Of a DNA stretch of 22,877 bases, positions 13,130 to 20,388 are shown piece by piece. Origin of the DNA: a virus. Every line of letters starts with the position of its first letter. Position 1 is the first letter of the stretch. Made by a program: the position numbers and the translations under genes. The notes under the pieces are model-generated. The model was given only the letters and a program-made list of their open reading frames with translations, had not been told where the DNA came from and did not search any database. The stretch is from IMG/VR virus record IMGVR_UViG_3300049479_000338, positions 1 through 22,877 of that record. One strand, given 5' to 3'.

Positions 13130-13294
13130 ATGAAGGACGATAACGCTGGCTCTAGTGAACAAGCCGAACTAAATCGTTATCGCCAGGCTGCAGACGTAGC
13201 TTATCGATACGCAAAGAGTAAGCTTGAATCAAAGACAAAACCAGAAGATAATCTGGAAGAGTCAGCGTTTAGTTCAGGTAAAGAAGAGGTTTAA
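13130..13294 (+). CDS. Small hydrophilic protein, 54 aa
   Basis: An ATG 5 bases after the preceding stop opens a 54-codon frame, MKDDNAGSSEQAELNRYRQA, ending KEEV and followed 2 bases later by the next ATG. The peptide is acidic and helical (AADVAYRYAKSKLESKTK) with disordered ends. It fills the gap between two genes exactly, with no slack on either side, which is the main argument that it is real. Function unknown. Confidence 0.65.
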   Translation: MKDDNAGSSEQAELNRYRQAADVAYRYAKSKLESKTKPEDNLEESAFSSGKEEV

Positions 13295-13296
13295 AA

Positions 13297-13593
13297 ATGG
13301 CATCCTCCTATACGGGTACCCCATCTGATTGGGAGACACCCGAAAATCTTGATCCGTACGATCTACTATTTGACGAGGATAAAGCTCGTAAAGCTGCGTC
13401 TGCCGTTAAGATCTTCCAAGATGTTTCCGTTGGTTCCACCAAGGAAAAAATGAAGGAAGAAGGCGCCCAGCAACGAGAGACCATTGGAACCTCTGGTAAA
13501 GAACAACGTGAGACAGCAGCTCAAGCCCAACGCTTCGCTCAGGAAGACGAAGCACGAGACTATAACCAGTCCCAAAGGGCATATCGATATTGA
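13297..13593 (+). CDS. Gln/Glu-rich helical protein, 98 aa
   Basis: A 98-aa protein starts MASSYTGTPSDWETPENLDP. The second half is a polar helix with repeated Gln-Arg-Glu-Thr units (QQRETIGTSG, EQRETAAQAQ), a style seen in phage head or tail-fibre-associated coiled coils. Its end overlaps the 13484-14080 frame (+1 relative) by 110 bases. The downstream gene has no good start of its own, so the possibility that this is the first part of a frameshift product is real. Function unknown. Confidence 0.65.
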   Translation: MASSYTGTPSDWETPENLDPYDLLFDEDKARKAASAVKIFQDVSVGSTKEKMKEEGAQQRETIGTSGKEQRETAAQAQRFAQEDEARDYNQSQRAYRY

Positions 13594-14080
13594 GATCTTC
13601 GGCCAATGGGTCGATAATCTTGACGCACCAACCGAAGAAGCATTCACAGGTTTTTGCTCTGAAAACTATTCGGTAATTGAATGTTATCTATACGCCCGTT
13701 TCCTTGGTTACACAGGCAGTATCGCTGGTTGTGATCTATGGGTTCAAAAGAACTATCCCAAGCCTGATCACAGGGCAGTTCTTTTGAATGAGATTGAAGA
13801 GATGCAGGAAGATATTCGCAAGCTTCGCGCGGACGTTGATGACGGCATTGTTAAGCGTGATGCCGGTGTTGCACGTATTGCTGGTATGCAAAAGGAATTA
13901 CGTGGCACCATTGCACAGGTCGAGCTGAGTACTGCCAACAAGGACCGCAAAGGCCTGCTTATGGCTGGTGCTGATCGTGCCATACGTGAACTTCTTACCA
14001 TCTTCAAAGATGATCCAATTGAAGTCCCCCTGGAAGAAGCATCGATGAGCGTATGGGCTCATATGCAACTAGAGGAGTAG
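13484..14080 (+). CDS. Putative terminase small subunit; start unresolved
   Basis: Two genes upstream of TerL, a frame whose convincing protein-like part begins near 13590 (IEIFGQWVDNLDAPTEEAFT) has a globular N-terminal half with aromatics and cysteines. A charged helical region (LNEIEEMQEDIRKLRADVDD) and a C-terminal domain ending WAHMQLEE follow. Position and size fit a small terminase subunit, which binds DNA and recruits TerL, but I see no diagnostic motif. The longest reading uses a TTG at 13484, where the first 35 residues look like an out-of-frame shadow of the 98-aa gene. An ATT at 13589 after AAAGGG, or a +1/-2 frameshift from the upstream gene, are alternatives. Confidence 0.5.
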   Translation: MEPLVKNNVRQQLKPNASLRKTKHETITSPKGHIDIEIFGQWVDNLDAPTEEAFTGFCSENYSVIECYLYARFLGYTGSIAGCDLWVQKNYPKPDHRAVLLNEIEEMQEDIRKLRADVDDGIVKRDAGVARIAGMQKELRGTIAQVELSTANKDRKGLLMAGADRAIRELLTIFKDDPIEVPLEEASMSVWAHMQLEE

Positions 14081-14098
14081 CCCAAGTAAACTTGAAGG

Positions 14099-14449
14099 AT
14101 GAAGCAACCAGTCTCACAACCTCAATACGGGGAAAATATCGCTGGACGTTTATTTGACGTTGCTCGTCAACTTCAAAAGAATCGTGAGCGTGTAACTGGT
14201 TTTCGTCGCCCCACACCCGTTATCGACAAGGTCGCTGACGGAGAAAAAGTAATTGCCGCTTTACAGGCCAATAAGCAAAATGAGCAAGAACAAGATGCCG
14301 CCAGAACTCCTGGAGCACTTCAAAAAGAAGGAGGCCAAGAGGGAGGACGGCAGCGAAATGTCGGACAAGGAAAAGAGGAAGGCAGCCTTGGACAAAGCTC
14401 GCAAGTACAAAGAGCAAAAGAAAGACAGCAAGGACAACGAATGAGGTAG
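14099..14449 (+). CDS. Hypothetical protein with low-complexity tail, 116 aa
   Basis: GAAGG precedes the ATG directly. The product starts MKQPVSQPQYGENIAGRLFD. Residues 1-60 look like a normal small basic domain (LFDVARQLQKNRERVTGFRR). From about residue 61 the sequence becomes Gln/Gly/Arg/Glu-rich low complexity. That tail is read in a different frame over the 14280-14444 gene. No stop interrupts the frame before 14447-14449, so the ribosome should make the whole tail unless it shifts. Function unknown. Confidence 0.55.
   Translation: MKQPVSQPQYGENIAGRLFDVARQLQKNRERVTGFRRPTPVIDKVADGEKVIAALQANKQNEQEQDAARTPGALQKEGGQEGGRQRNVGQGKEEGSLGQSSQVQRAKERQQGQRMR
14280..14444 (+). CDS. Small Lys-rich protein, nested in another gene, 54 aa
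   Basis: The ATG at 14280 opens MSKNKMPPELLEHFKKKEAK, ending KKDSKDNE. The PPELLEHFKKK opening followed by a Lys/Glu/Asp-rich helix (SDKEKRKAALDKARKYKE) has the look of a conserved small phage protein of the terminase region, more so than the overlapping frame's tail. It lies wholly inside the 3' part of the 14099-14449 gene, in another frame, and both stop within 5 bases of each other. The ribosome site is weak (AAGCAAA), so reinitiation or a frameshift could be needed. Confidence 0.6.
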   Translation: MSKNKMPPELLEHFKKKEAKREDGSEMSDKEKRKAALDKARKYKEQKKDSKDNE

Positions 14450-14479
14450 TATTCAGTAATACACTGAACAATACTTACC

Positions 14480-16006
14480 GTGCCTGCGTACCAACATCTT
14501 GCATACCGCCGTAACGCACAAGCGGCTGCTCGCAGGCAACAAATACGTGTCCCCCGAAATCTTGAATCCCTGGAGAAAGCAAGGGAAGATTTTGGATTTT
14601 TTTGTGAGTACGTAGCAGATAAACCTCCGGCTGATCACCATAAAGAATGGCATCGTCACTTTGTTACCAACGAAGACAGTAGCTGCCTGCGAAAAATTGC
14701 TGGACCCAATGTTGATCTCCTGGCGCCACGGGGTTCTGCCAAATCGACAGTCTTGGGTCTGTTTACTGCCTGGGCTATTGGTGTTCATACGGCAGCCAAG
14801 TTACCGCTGCAGATCTTGTACTTGTCGTACACAGTCGATATTGCGCGTTCCAAATCGGCAACCATCAAACGCATCATCGAAAGCAAGCGATATCAAGAAG
14901 TTTTCCCGACCGTACGTCTTCTAAAGAACGTCACCAGCAATGAGTACTGGTCCATTGACCACAAGTTTGCAGGCATCGATACCACTGGTGAGGAACAATT
15001 CACACTCTGCGCTGCGGGCCTCAAAGGTTCGGTGACCTCCAAACGCTCACATCTGGTCATCATTGATGACGCCATCAAATCTGCTGCGGACATCTCCAAC
15101 CCTGACATTCGGAAACAAATGCAGGACAACTGGAATGCTGTGATTGCACCCACCATGTTTGAAGGCGGCCGAGCCATCTGCCTTGGCACACGTTTCAGAC
15201 ACGATGACATTCATGCCACAACATTCAACCCACAAAACAATTGGTTGCAAATTGTGCTTTCCGCCATCATCAATGATCCCAAGACGGGGGATGAAATGTC
15301 TTACTGGCCATCGATGTGGTCTTTGGATTACCTAAAGGAAAAGAAACGACAAGCGCCAATTGCTTTCTCGTTCCAGTACATGAATCAAGTCATTCGCCAA
15401 AACGAGTTGTCCTTGGCGCCAGAGCTAATTGTCAAGGCGGAGATTGCAACGGAGTTTGATACCCTTGGCATTGGAGTTGACCTTTCAGTTGGAACGAAAG
15501 AAAAGAATGATTACACCGTCATGGTTCTTGGTGGACGTATTGGTGATCAGATTCACATCATTGATTACAGGCGGCTACGCGTCATGGGTAACCTAGAAAA
15601 ACTAGATGCACTCAAGGAGCTTCTTAACGATTGGTCGATCCTTGGCAAAGATGAAGGCGGTCATTACTTTCCGACTTATTCCACGTGTGATATCTGGAGT
15701 GAAGCGGTTGCGTACCAGGCATCACTGGAAGCTGACTTCAAACGTGTATGCCTCACCAATGAAAGCTTGTACAACCTGAATTGGCATGCCGTCAAAGGAT
15801 TCCGTGCTGACAAATTGGCTCGATTCCGTGGTTGCATGGGCATGTTCGAAGACCGCAAAATCATCTTCAATCGTTTCCGCAACTTTACGGCTATGTTTGA
15901 AGAGCTGACCAACTTTGGCGTTAGCAGTCATGATGATTGCGTCGACGCGCTTGTGTATTTATTGACAGGATTAATGCGCAAGGGCCAGCTTCAGCTTGAT
16001 TACTAA
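14480..16006 (+). CDS. terL: Terminase large subunit
   Basis: This is the packaging motor ATPase/nuclease, 508 aa, the usual size. The N-terminal ATPase has a Walker A motif at residues 82-90 (APRGSAKST) and a Walker B at 192-197 (LVIIDD). The C-terminal RNase H-like nuclease shows GIGVDLSVG (Asp at 334) and, near the end, SSHDDCVDALVY with acidic residues at 485, 486 and 489, as expected for metal-binding catalysis. It cuts concatemeric DNA and pumps it into the prohead through the portal encoded downstream. The start is GTG (MPAYQHLAYRRNAQ), chosen because it lies just after the preceding genes; no strong ribosome site is seen. Function is secure from the motifs; the subfamily (cos, pac or headful type) is not determined. 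Confidence 0.93.
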   Translation: MPAYQHLAYRRNAQAAARRQQIRVPRNLESLEKAREDFGFFCEYVADKPPADHHKEWHRHFVTNEDSSCLRKIAGPNVDLLAPRGSAKSTVLGLFTAWAIGVHTAAKLPLQILYLSYTVDIARSKSATIKRIIESKRYQEVFPTVRLLKNVTSNEYWSIDHKFAGIDTTGEEQFTLCAAGLKGSVTSKRSHLVIIDDAIKSAADISNPDIRKQMQDNWNAVIAPTMFEGGRAICLGTRFRHDDIHATTFNPQNNWLQIVLSAIINDPKTGDEMSYWPSMWSLDYLKEKKRQAPIAFSFQYMNQVIRQNELSLAPELIVKAEIATEFDTLGIGVDLSVGTKEKNDYTVMVLGGRIGDQIHIIDYRRLRVMGNLEKLDALKELLNDWSILGKDEGGHYFPTYSTCDIWSEAVAYQASLEADFKRVCLTNESLYNLNWHAVKGFRADKLARFRGCMGMFEDRKIIFNRFRNFTAMFEELTNFGVSSHDDCVDALVYLLTGLMRKGQLQLDY

Positions 16007-16034
16007 ACTTTAGAATTAGAAAAAAGCATTGTTT

Positions 16035-16334
16035 GTGGTGGGACCCGAATACTTAGCCATCGGCTTGACGGCCGTCATATCGGCTATCACAGGCGGTGGA
16101 TGGGCCGCATCTAAAATCTTGAATCGATACAACGATCAAGTCCAACAGGCCTTCAATTACATTGGATCACAGAAACGGAGAATTGACGTGTTAGAGGAAG
16201 ACCTCAAGCGTATGCCTTTGGAATACGTGTTAAAGGTTGACTTCTTAAGAGAAATTCAAGATATGCATGACAATTTTCGCGAAATCAATAATAAACTTGA
16301 TAAACTGATCGATAAGATGCTTGACAGTAAATGA
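16035..16334 (+). CDS. Small membrane/coiled-coil protein, 99 aa
   Basis: Starting at the GTG at 16035 gives MVGPEYLAIGLTAVISAITG; a TTG two codons earlier is an alternative. A hydrophobic N-terminal helix (about residues 6-27) is followed by a long charged helix with heptad-like spacing (VLEEDLKRMPLEYVLK and DNFREINNKLDKLIDKM). An N-anchored coiled coil of this size next to terminase genes occurs in many phages, sometimes near lysis genes; a holin or spanin role cannot be claimed. Its stop overlaps the next start (ATGA). Confidence 0.7.
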   Translation: MVGPEYLAIGLTAVISAITGGGWAASKILNRYNDQVQQAFNYIGSQKRRIDVLEEDLKRMPLEYVLKVDFLREIQDMHDNFREINNKLDKLIDKMLDSK

Positions 16335-16513
16335 GTTACATCCTTGAAGTCCAAGAGGACGAAAACGGTGATCAGTACATTACCCTGCCTGACGAGGTGA
16401 TCGAAGAACTAGGTTGGCAAGAAGGCGATGTGCTCAACTGGGATGTACGTAGTAACGGCATTGTCCTCAGTAAAGTAAATGACGCCGCTGGCTACGAGGT
16501 TATAGAAGAGTAA
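16331..16513 (+). CDS. AbrB/SpoVT-type swapped-hairpin DNA-binding protein
   Basis: A 60-aa protein starts MSYILEVQEDENGDQYITLP. The stretch YITLPDEVIEELGWQEGDVL followed by a beta strand (NGIVLSKV) is the hallmark of the SpoVT-AbrB fold found in MazE antitoxins and AbrB transition regulators: strand, Pro-x-Glu/Asp-hinge, short helix, G-W-x-x-G-D turn. Such domains form swapped dimers that bind DNA. There is no toxin gene beside it, so a free-standing regulator is more likely than an antitoxin. Translation is coupled to the gene before it by ATGA. The fold is confident; the target is unknown. Confidence 0.8.
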   Translation: MSYILEVQEDENGDQYITLPDEVIEELGWQEGDVLNWDVRSNGIVLSKVNDAAGYEVIEE

Positions 16514-16517
16514 AATA
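16511..16517 (+). promoter_or_regulatory. TAAAATA box, candidate late promoter
   Basis: TAAAATA begins in the TAA stop of the AbrB-like gene and lies 21 bases before the ATG at 16539. It is one of four exact copies placed just upstream of plus-strand genes. Confidence 0.35.
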
Positions 16518-16538
16518 AAAGGATTGATAGGTAGTTAG

Positions 16539-16892
16539 ATGCGTTACAGCGGAATGGCTAATGTCCCTGGCGCCCCAGGAAATTTCCCGATTGGAGCAGG
16601 TGGGCTGAGTGATCTTGTGTATCGGGGAGAGCCCGTGCAAGCTGTGCCGCTGCCTTACTACGGTGGTCAAGGAGAGATCCAACTTCTTGCACAAGGTATT
16701 CCAGCCTTTCAGGATCCGCGTTTTCCCATGACGCAAGATCAATTTGAACGAGAAGTTGAAGAATTGCGTTTCAATAAAAAGTATCAGGCCCCAGGTTCGT
16801 TCAGGCAAGAAATAAAAAATTATCTAAAATCAAATCCTCTTGGTTTACAGGCGTCAGCCCCTGCAAACTTTGATGCTAAATACGTCTCTTGA
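16539..16892 (+). CDS. Hypothetical protein before portal, 117 aa
   Basis: A 117-aa protein starts MRYSGMANVPGAPGNFPIGA. The first half is rich in Gly, Pro and aromatics, without predicted helices. The second half is charged and helical (DQFEREVEELRFNKKYQAPG). No membrane segment, enzyme motif or known domain is visible. A conserved position directly before the portal gene would suit a head-assembly factor, but that is inference. Ribosome site weak. Confidence 0.6.
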   Translation: MRYSGMANVPGAPGNFPIGAGGLSDLVYRGEPVQAVPLPYYGGQGEIQLLAQGIPAFQDPRFPMTQDQFEREVEELRFNKKYQAPGSFRQEIKNYLKSNPLGLQASAPANFDAKYVS

Positions 16893-16925
16893 ACTGCTAA
16901 GCTTTAACTAACACAAGAATAGATA

Positions 16926-19214
16926 ATGGCAGACGCTAAAGCCAGGCTTCAGGAAATCATCAATGCCTATCTCGATAAAGATAGTGACGTTGTTGTAGAT
17001 ACTGGTGTTGTCGCGTCTCATATCGCACAGATGAAACTTTTTGGCATTCGCCAAGGGGTTGAATTCTTTCCTTCCCAAGATAACTTTGGTAACCAGCGCA
17101 AAGACTTTATCGATCGTGTAGCCAAGTACAACAAACTAGACACGCGCCTGGATTCAATCTGGGAGTATTTCCTGTGCGATGGCAAGGGTCTCTTCTACAT
17201 TCGTCCTACAAAACAAAATTATCGTCTCTACTATTTCCGCGAGCATGAATATCGTGCGTACTACAACGTCGACGGTGAGCTTGACGAAGTTGTAATCATC
17301 TACAGCTACAAGGTACGCAAGGCCAATGGATTTGGCGACCAGCTTGCAACTACATCGTTGACAGGTGGTCTAAGTACTGGAAGCCCTGGTGCAAAGCGTT
17401 ACATCAGACTTTCCATCAAACCCAGGGAAATCGAAGAGACGCACTCGGATTCCGAGATGTCGTTTGAGATGCCAACCTACGCACTGACTGGTCATACCAA
17501 AACGTTTAAAAACAGTCTTGGCTTTATTCCTTGCGTTGAAATCATCAATAATCCTCAGGGCTTCTCGTCTGATGGTATTGGTGAATTTGACGCATTAGCC
17601 AATCACATCTGTACGCATGACGAAATGATGCGTACGATGCGAAAGAATATCACTTTCTTTGGCAACCCAACGCTGTTGTCGTCTCGTCCCAAGACTGACC
17701 TTATGGAAGCAGGGGGAGACGCTATTGTCCAACGTCCTTCTATTGCTGCAAACTCTGGCTTTACAAGTCCATCACCGATGAGTCGGTCGATGTTTAAGGC
17801 TGATCCCGTCAGCCGTGGTGTTGATGGTCAGATCCGCGTACCACGCGTCATCGCAAACCTGGAACCAAACGACCGTGTTGGCTACATCGTCCCAGATGCG
17901 ATCACTGGTGACCAAAACGCATTTGCTCGGCAGTATCGAGAAGAGATTCGTACCGCACTTGGTGGCGTGGACGAACTATCTATTTCTGCTGGCGTGACTG
18001 CAACTGAGTATAAATCTTTGTTTGGACGTGTTGCCGCAACATCGAAGAAAAAAGCAAATGCTATTTATACCCACGGCTTGTGCCGTTGTTTTGAGTTAAT
18101 TATTTACCAAGAAGAGCAACTGTTCAAAGCAACTCTTGCATCAGCGGCAGGCCTTGAAAAGCCCGTTGATCTGGCGCCAGATGCTTCTCCAGAAGATGAA
18201 GCAGCTTACGAAGCAGCAGAAAAACAATACAACGAGCAGCTCAAAAAACTTATGATGGCTTGCGTGGAAGCACAACAGATTCCACCCAATGTTATTGGCT
18301 TGATTCCAGATGGTGACGTCACTATTTTATGGCGTTGGTTGGGACCTGTTTACGAGGATTCCACTCAGGACATCCTTAACAACTCCATCGTGGTACGCAA
18401 CCTTCAGGAGTTAGGTGTTGATAGCATTGAAGCACTGAAATACCTCTTCCCGTCTAAGACGGATGAGGAACGGGCCGAGATGTTATCTGGGTTCCCATTC
18501 AGGATGGTGAACGAATTACAGGGTGCATACTCTCAATTCGCTCGCTTAGTGGGGGGCATGATGCAGACTCCTCACCCGCAAGCACCGGATCTTCCGATGG
18601 CTGCGGATCCAAGATTGGATTTAACCCCATATCTGTATCGAACCTTAGAAGCTCTACAAAAGGAGATGAGTTATGCAGGACGCTACCGTCCAATCGATCC
18701 CACAGACGAGCCAAGTCCCGGCAGCGGTGGCTCCAAGCAGCTACGTGGCTCCAGCCCCGGTCAATTACCAGGTGGCACAGAGCCCGGCTCCAGTGGCGTA
18801 TCAAGTGGGTACCAGTTACCCCCAAGCGGTGCCTCAGGTGGCCCCCAATTACCAATCAGCCCCTACGCAGTACGCCCCCCAATCCCAACCGGAAGCTCCG
18901 AGCAGCAACCCATGGGAATCGGCGTTCAACAAAGTAGTGAATCTGCTGAGCGCACCAGTTCAATCCCCGTTCCAGGGTCAACCGTCTCAGACGACTCAAT
19001 ACGCTCCAGCCAACTACGGCCAGCAGTACAGCAACCCAGCTACGCAACAATCGGGTCAGCAGACTTGGTCACCCAACCAGGCTTACTCGCCCAACTCTTC
19101 CCAAATCTCCTCGGCAATTTACTCAACCCTGGACGGACTGAGCCCGACGTCCGAGGTGCAGACCGCAATCGCGGATTACCTGCAGCTAAACGACGAAAGC
19201 CGTCACGTCGTTGA
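16926..19214 (+). CDS. Portal protein with a long overlapping C-terminal tail
   Basis: The portal is the dodecameric ring at one vertex of the head through which TerL pumps DNA. The 762-aa protein starts MADAKARLQEIINAYLDKDS. The alpha/beta body (residues about 1-580) has the portal-like aromatic strand region near DGKGLFYIRPTKQNYRLYYF and a helical stem/wing part. It lies between TerL and the scaffold/capsid genes, the standard position. Residues 583-762 are Gly/Ser/Pro/Gln-rich, disordered and end in a basic cluster (AAKRRKPSRR). This tail is encoded over the start of the next gene in another frame. There is no earlier stop, so it should be made unless the sequence contains an error. Assignment rests on context and general features, not on a diagnostic motif. 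Confidence 0.8.
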   Translation: MADAKARLQEIINAYLDKDSDVVVDTGVVASHIAQMKLFGIRQGVEFFPSQDNFGNQRKDFIDRVAKYNKLDTRLDSIWEYFLCDGKGLFYIRPTKQNYRLYYFREHEYRAYYNVDGELDEVVIIYSYKVRKANGFGDQLATTSLTGGLSTGSPGAKRYIRLSIKPREIEETHSDSEMSFEMPTYALTGHTKTFKNSLGFIPCVEIINNPQGFSSDGIGEFDALANHICTHDEMMRTMRKNITFFGNPTLLSSRPKTDLMEAGGDAIVQRPSIAANSGFTSPSPMSRSMFKADPVSRGVDGQIRVPRVIANLEPNDRVGYIVPDAITGDQNAFARQYREEIRTALGGVDELSISAGVTATEYKSLFGRVAATSKKKANAIYTHGLCRCFELIIYQEEQLFKATLASAAGLEKPVDLAPDASPEDEAAYEAAEKQYNEQLKKLMMACVEAQQIPPNVIGLIPDGDVTILWRWLGPVYEDSTQDILNNSIVVRNLQELGVDSIEALKYLFPSKTDEERAEMLSGFPFRMVNELQGAYSQFARLVGGMMQTPHPQAPDLPMAADPRLDLTPYLYRTLEALQKEMSYAGRYRPIDPTDEPSPGSGGSKQLRGSSPGQLPGGTEPGSSGVSSGYQLPPSGASGGPQLPISPYAVRPPIPTGSSEQQPMGIGVQQSSESAERTSSIPVPGSTVSDDSIRSSQLRPAVQQPSYATIGSADLVTQPGLLAQLFPNLLGNLLNPGRTEPDVRGADRNRGLPAAKRRKPSRR

Positions 19215-19674
19215 GGCATACGGCTGGAACGCACCCGCCGTCCTTAACAACTATGCCCTTCAACTGGAAGGGATGCTGGATAGTGCAGTTGCCTGGGGCA
19301 GCAAAGCCCAAGATGTTCTGCAGCGTTATGCCAATTTCTCTGTTGCCGAGCACCAAGAGAACCTGGCTTACAACGAGATCCTGACCAACCCCGATGTTCT
19401 CAGCGATTACACGCTGAAGTTTTTCGGTCCTGAAGGCCCGTACCCTGTGTACGAAGATGAAGCTCAACTGGAGACCCGTGGTTATCCCACTGCTCCCGTG
19501 ATGAATGCCCTGGGTCAATTCCCTGCTCCTCCTGCGGCTTCTGCTCCCCAGCAACCTGAAAACTTCTGGGGTTCCTTCAAGCAGCAAATGGACGTGGATC
19601 CTGCACAAGCCTGGCGCCTTCTGAACCAAGCTCAGCCTCAAGTTGTTGCTAACAAACTGTTTGTAATGGAGTGA
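18673..19674 (+). CDS. Scaffold-like head assembly protein, 333 aa
   Basis: AGGAG stands 7 bases before the ATG, the best ribosome site in the region. The protein starts MQDATVQSIPQTSQVPAAVA. The first 150 residues are Pro/Gln/Ala/Ser-rich and disordered with repeated NYQ/YAP units. From about 155 it becomes ordered and acidic with helices (AIADYLQLNDESRHVVEAYG). A location between portal and major capsid protein and this composition fit a scaffolding protein that guides prohead assembly; no protease motif is seen. Its first 542 bases overlap the portal gene in another frame. Codon choice in this frame looks like its downstream, non-overlapping part, supporting it as a genuine gene. Confidence 0.7.
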   Translation: MQDATVQSIPQTSQVPAAVAPSSYVAPAPVNYQVAQSPAPVAYQVGTSYPQAVPQVAPNYQSAPTQYAPQSQPEAPSSNPWESAFNKVVNLLSAPVQSPFQGQPSQTTQYAPANYGQQYSNPATQQSGQQTWSPNQAYSPNSSQISSAIYSTLDGLSPTSEVQTAIADYLQLNDESRHVVEAYGWNAPAVLNNYALQLEGMLDSAVAWGSKAQDVLQRYANFSVAEHQENLAYNEILTNPDVLSDYTLKFFGPEGPYPVYEDEAQLETRGYPTAPVMNALGQFPAPPAASAPQQPENFWGSFKQQMDVDPAQAWRLLNQAQPQVVANKLFVME

Positions 19675-19678
19675 GGCC

Positions 19679-20290
19679 ATGCGACCATTAGGGCAAACAC
19701 GTCCCTTGCTCGCATATGGAGTTCCCGCCGCCGCTGGTCTCGCGGTTGGCGGGGCTCTTGCCGCACAGGGTGAAGATCCCGGTACTGCCGCTTTAGGTGG
19801 TGCAGCCGCTGCGTTGGGTGCGCGAGGCGGTTTAGGTGCAGGCCGCGTCCTTGCTGGTAAGTACAGTCCAGAGCTTATTATGGCTGCACAAAAGCAAGTG
19901 ACAGGACTTGGAAATCAACTTGGTGACGCCATGCGTGCTTTACCGGAGACTAGTAAAGTAAGGCGTGCTGCTGGTAATGTTGCGGCAGATATTGTTGCCG
20001 GAGTGGATACACGTCTATTCGGTGATCCCAATGCAGGACGCAAAGCATTAATTCCCTTCCCCACTAAAAACGTACAAGGGAATATTGCAAAAGCAATTTC
20101 TGCCACAGCGGCACCTGCCGCAGCGCTTACCGCTGGTCTTGGCGGTGTAGCACTTGGTGCTATTCCTGGTGCTATGGGTGCTCCAGGTTTTGGTCAAGGC
20201 GGCGCAATTGATCCAGAATCCCCTGGGTCTAGCAACACGGCAAGTGCCAAATATGGCGTAACACCTTACGCTAGTACGCAGTACATGTGA
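19679..20290 (+). CDS. Ala/Gly-rich protein with hydrophobic segments, 203 aa
   Basis: A 203-aa protein starts MRPLGQTRPLLAYGVPAAAG, 4 bases after the scaffold-like gene, with GTGAGG in front. Two Ala/Gly-rich hydrophobic regions (about residues 10-30 and 137-165, the latter APAAALTAGLGGVALGAIPG) flank a more polar middle. The composition matches the candidates at 8299-10634. It sits in the head-gene cluster, so it may be a minor head component. No family recognised. Confidence 0.6.
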   Translation: MRPLGQTRPLLAYGVPAAAGLAVGGALAAQGEDPGTAALGGAAAALGARGGLGAGRVLAGKYSPELIMAAQKQVTGLGNQLGDAMRALPETSKVRRAAGNVAADIVAGVDTRLFGDPNAGRKALIPFPTKNVQGNIAKAISATAAPAAALTAGLGGVALGAIPGAMGAPGFGQGGAIDPESPGSSNTASAKYGVTPYASTQYM

Positions 20291-20310
20291 CATCTAAGTT
20301 CACTACCTGC

Positions 20311-20348
20311 TAAAATTTGTGTTAGATAAGACGTAAATGTCTTTATCT
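20311..20348 (+). promoter_or_regulatory. Candidate capsid promoter and 5' hairpin
   Basis: TAAAATT at 20311-20317 resembles the TAAAATA boxes. A transcript starting about 7 bases later would begin with a 9-bp hairpin (20324-20332 with 20339-20348, one bulged T, loop GTAAAT). A hairpin at the very 5' end often protects abundant phage mRNAs. As an alternative the hairpin may terminate upstream transcription, although the T-tract (TTTC) is poor. Confidence 0.35.
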
Positions 20349-20388
20349 TTCACCCGATAAAAACATCGACACTGGAGGATAAACCAAG

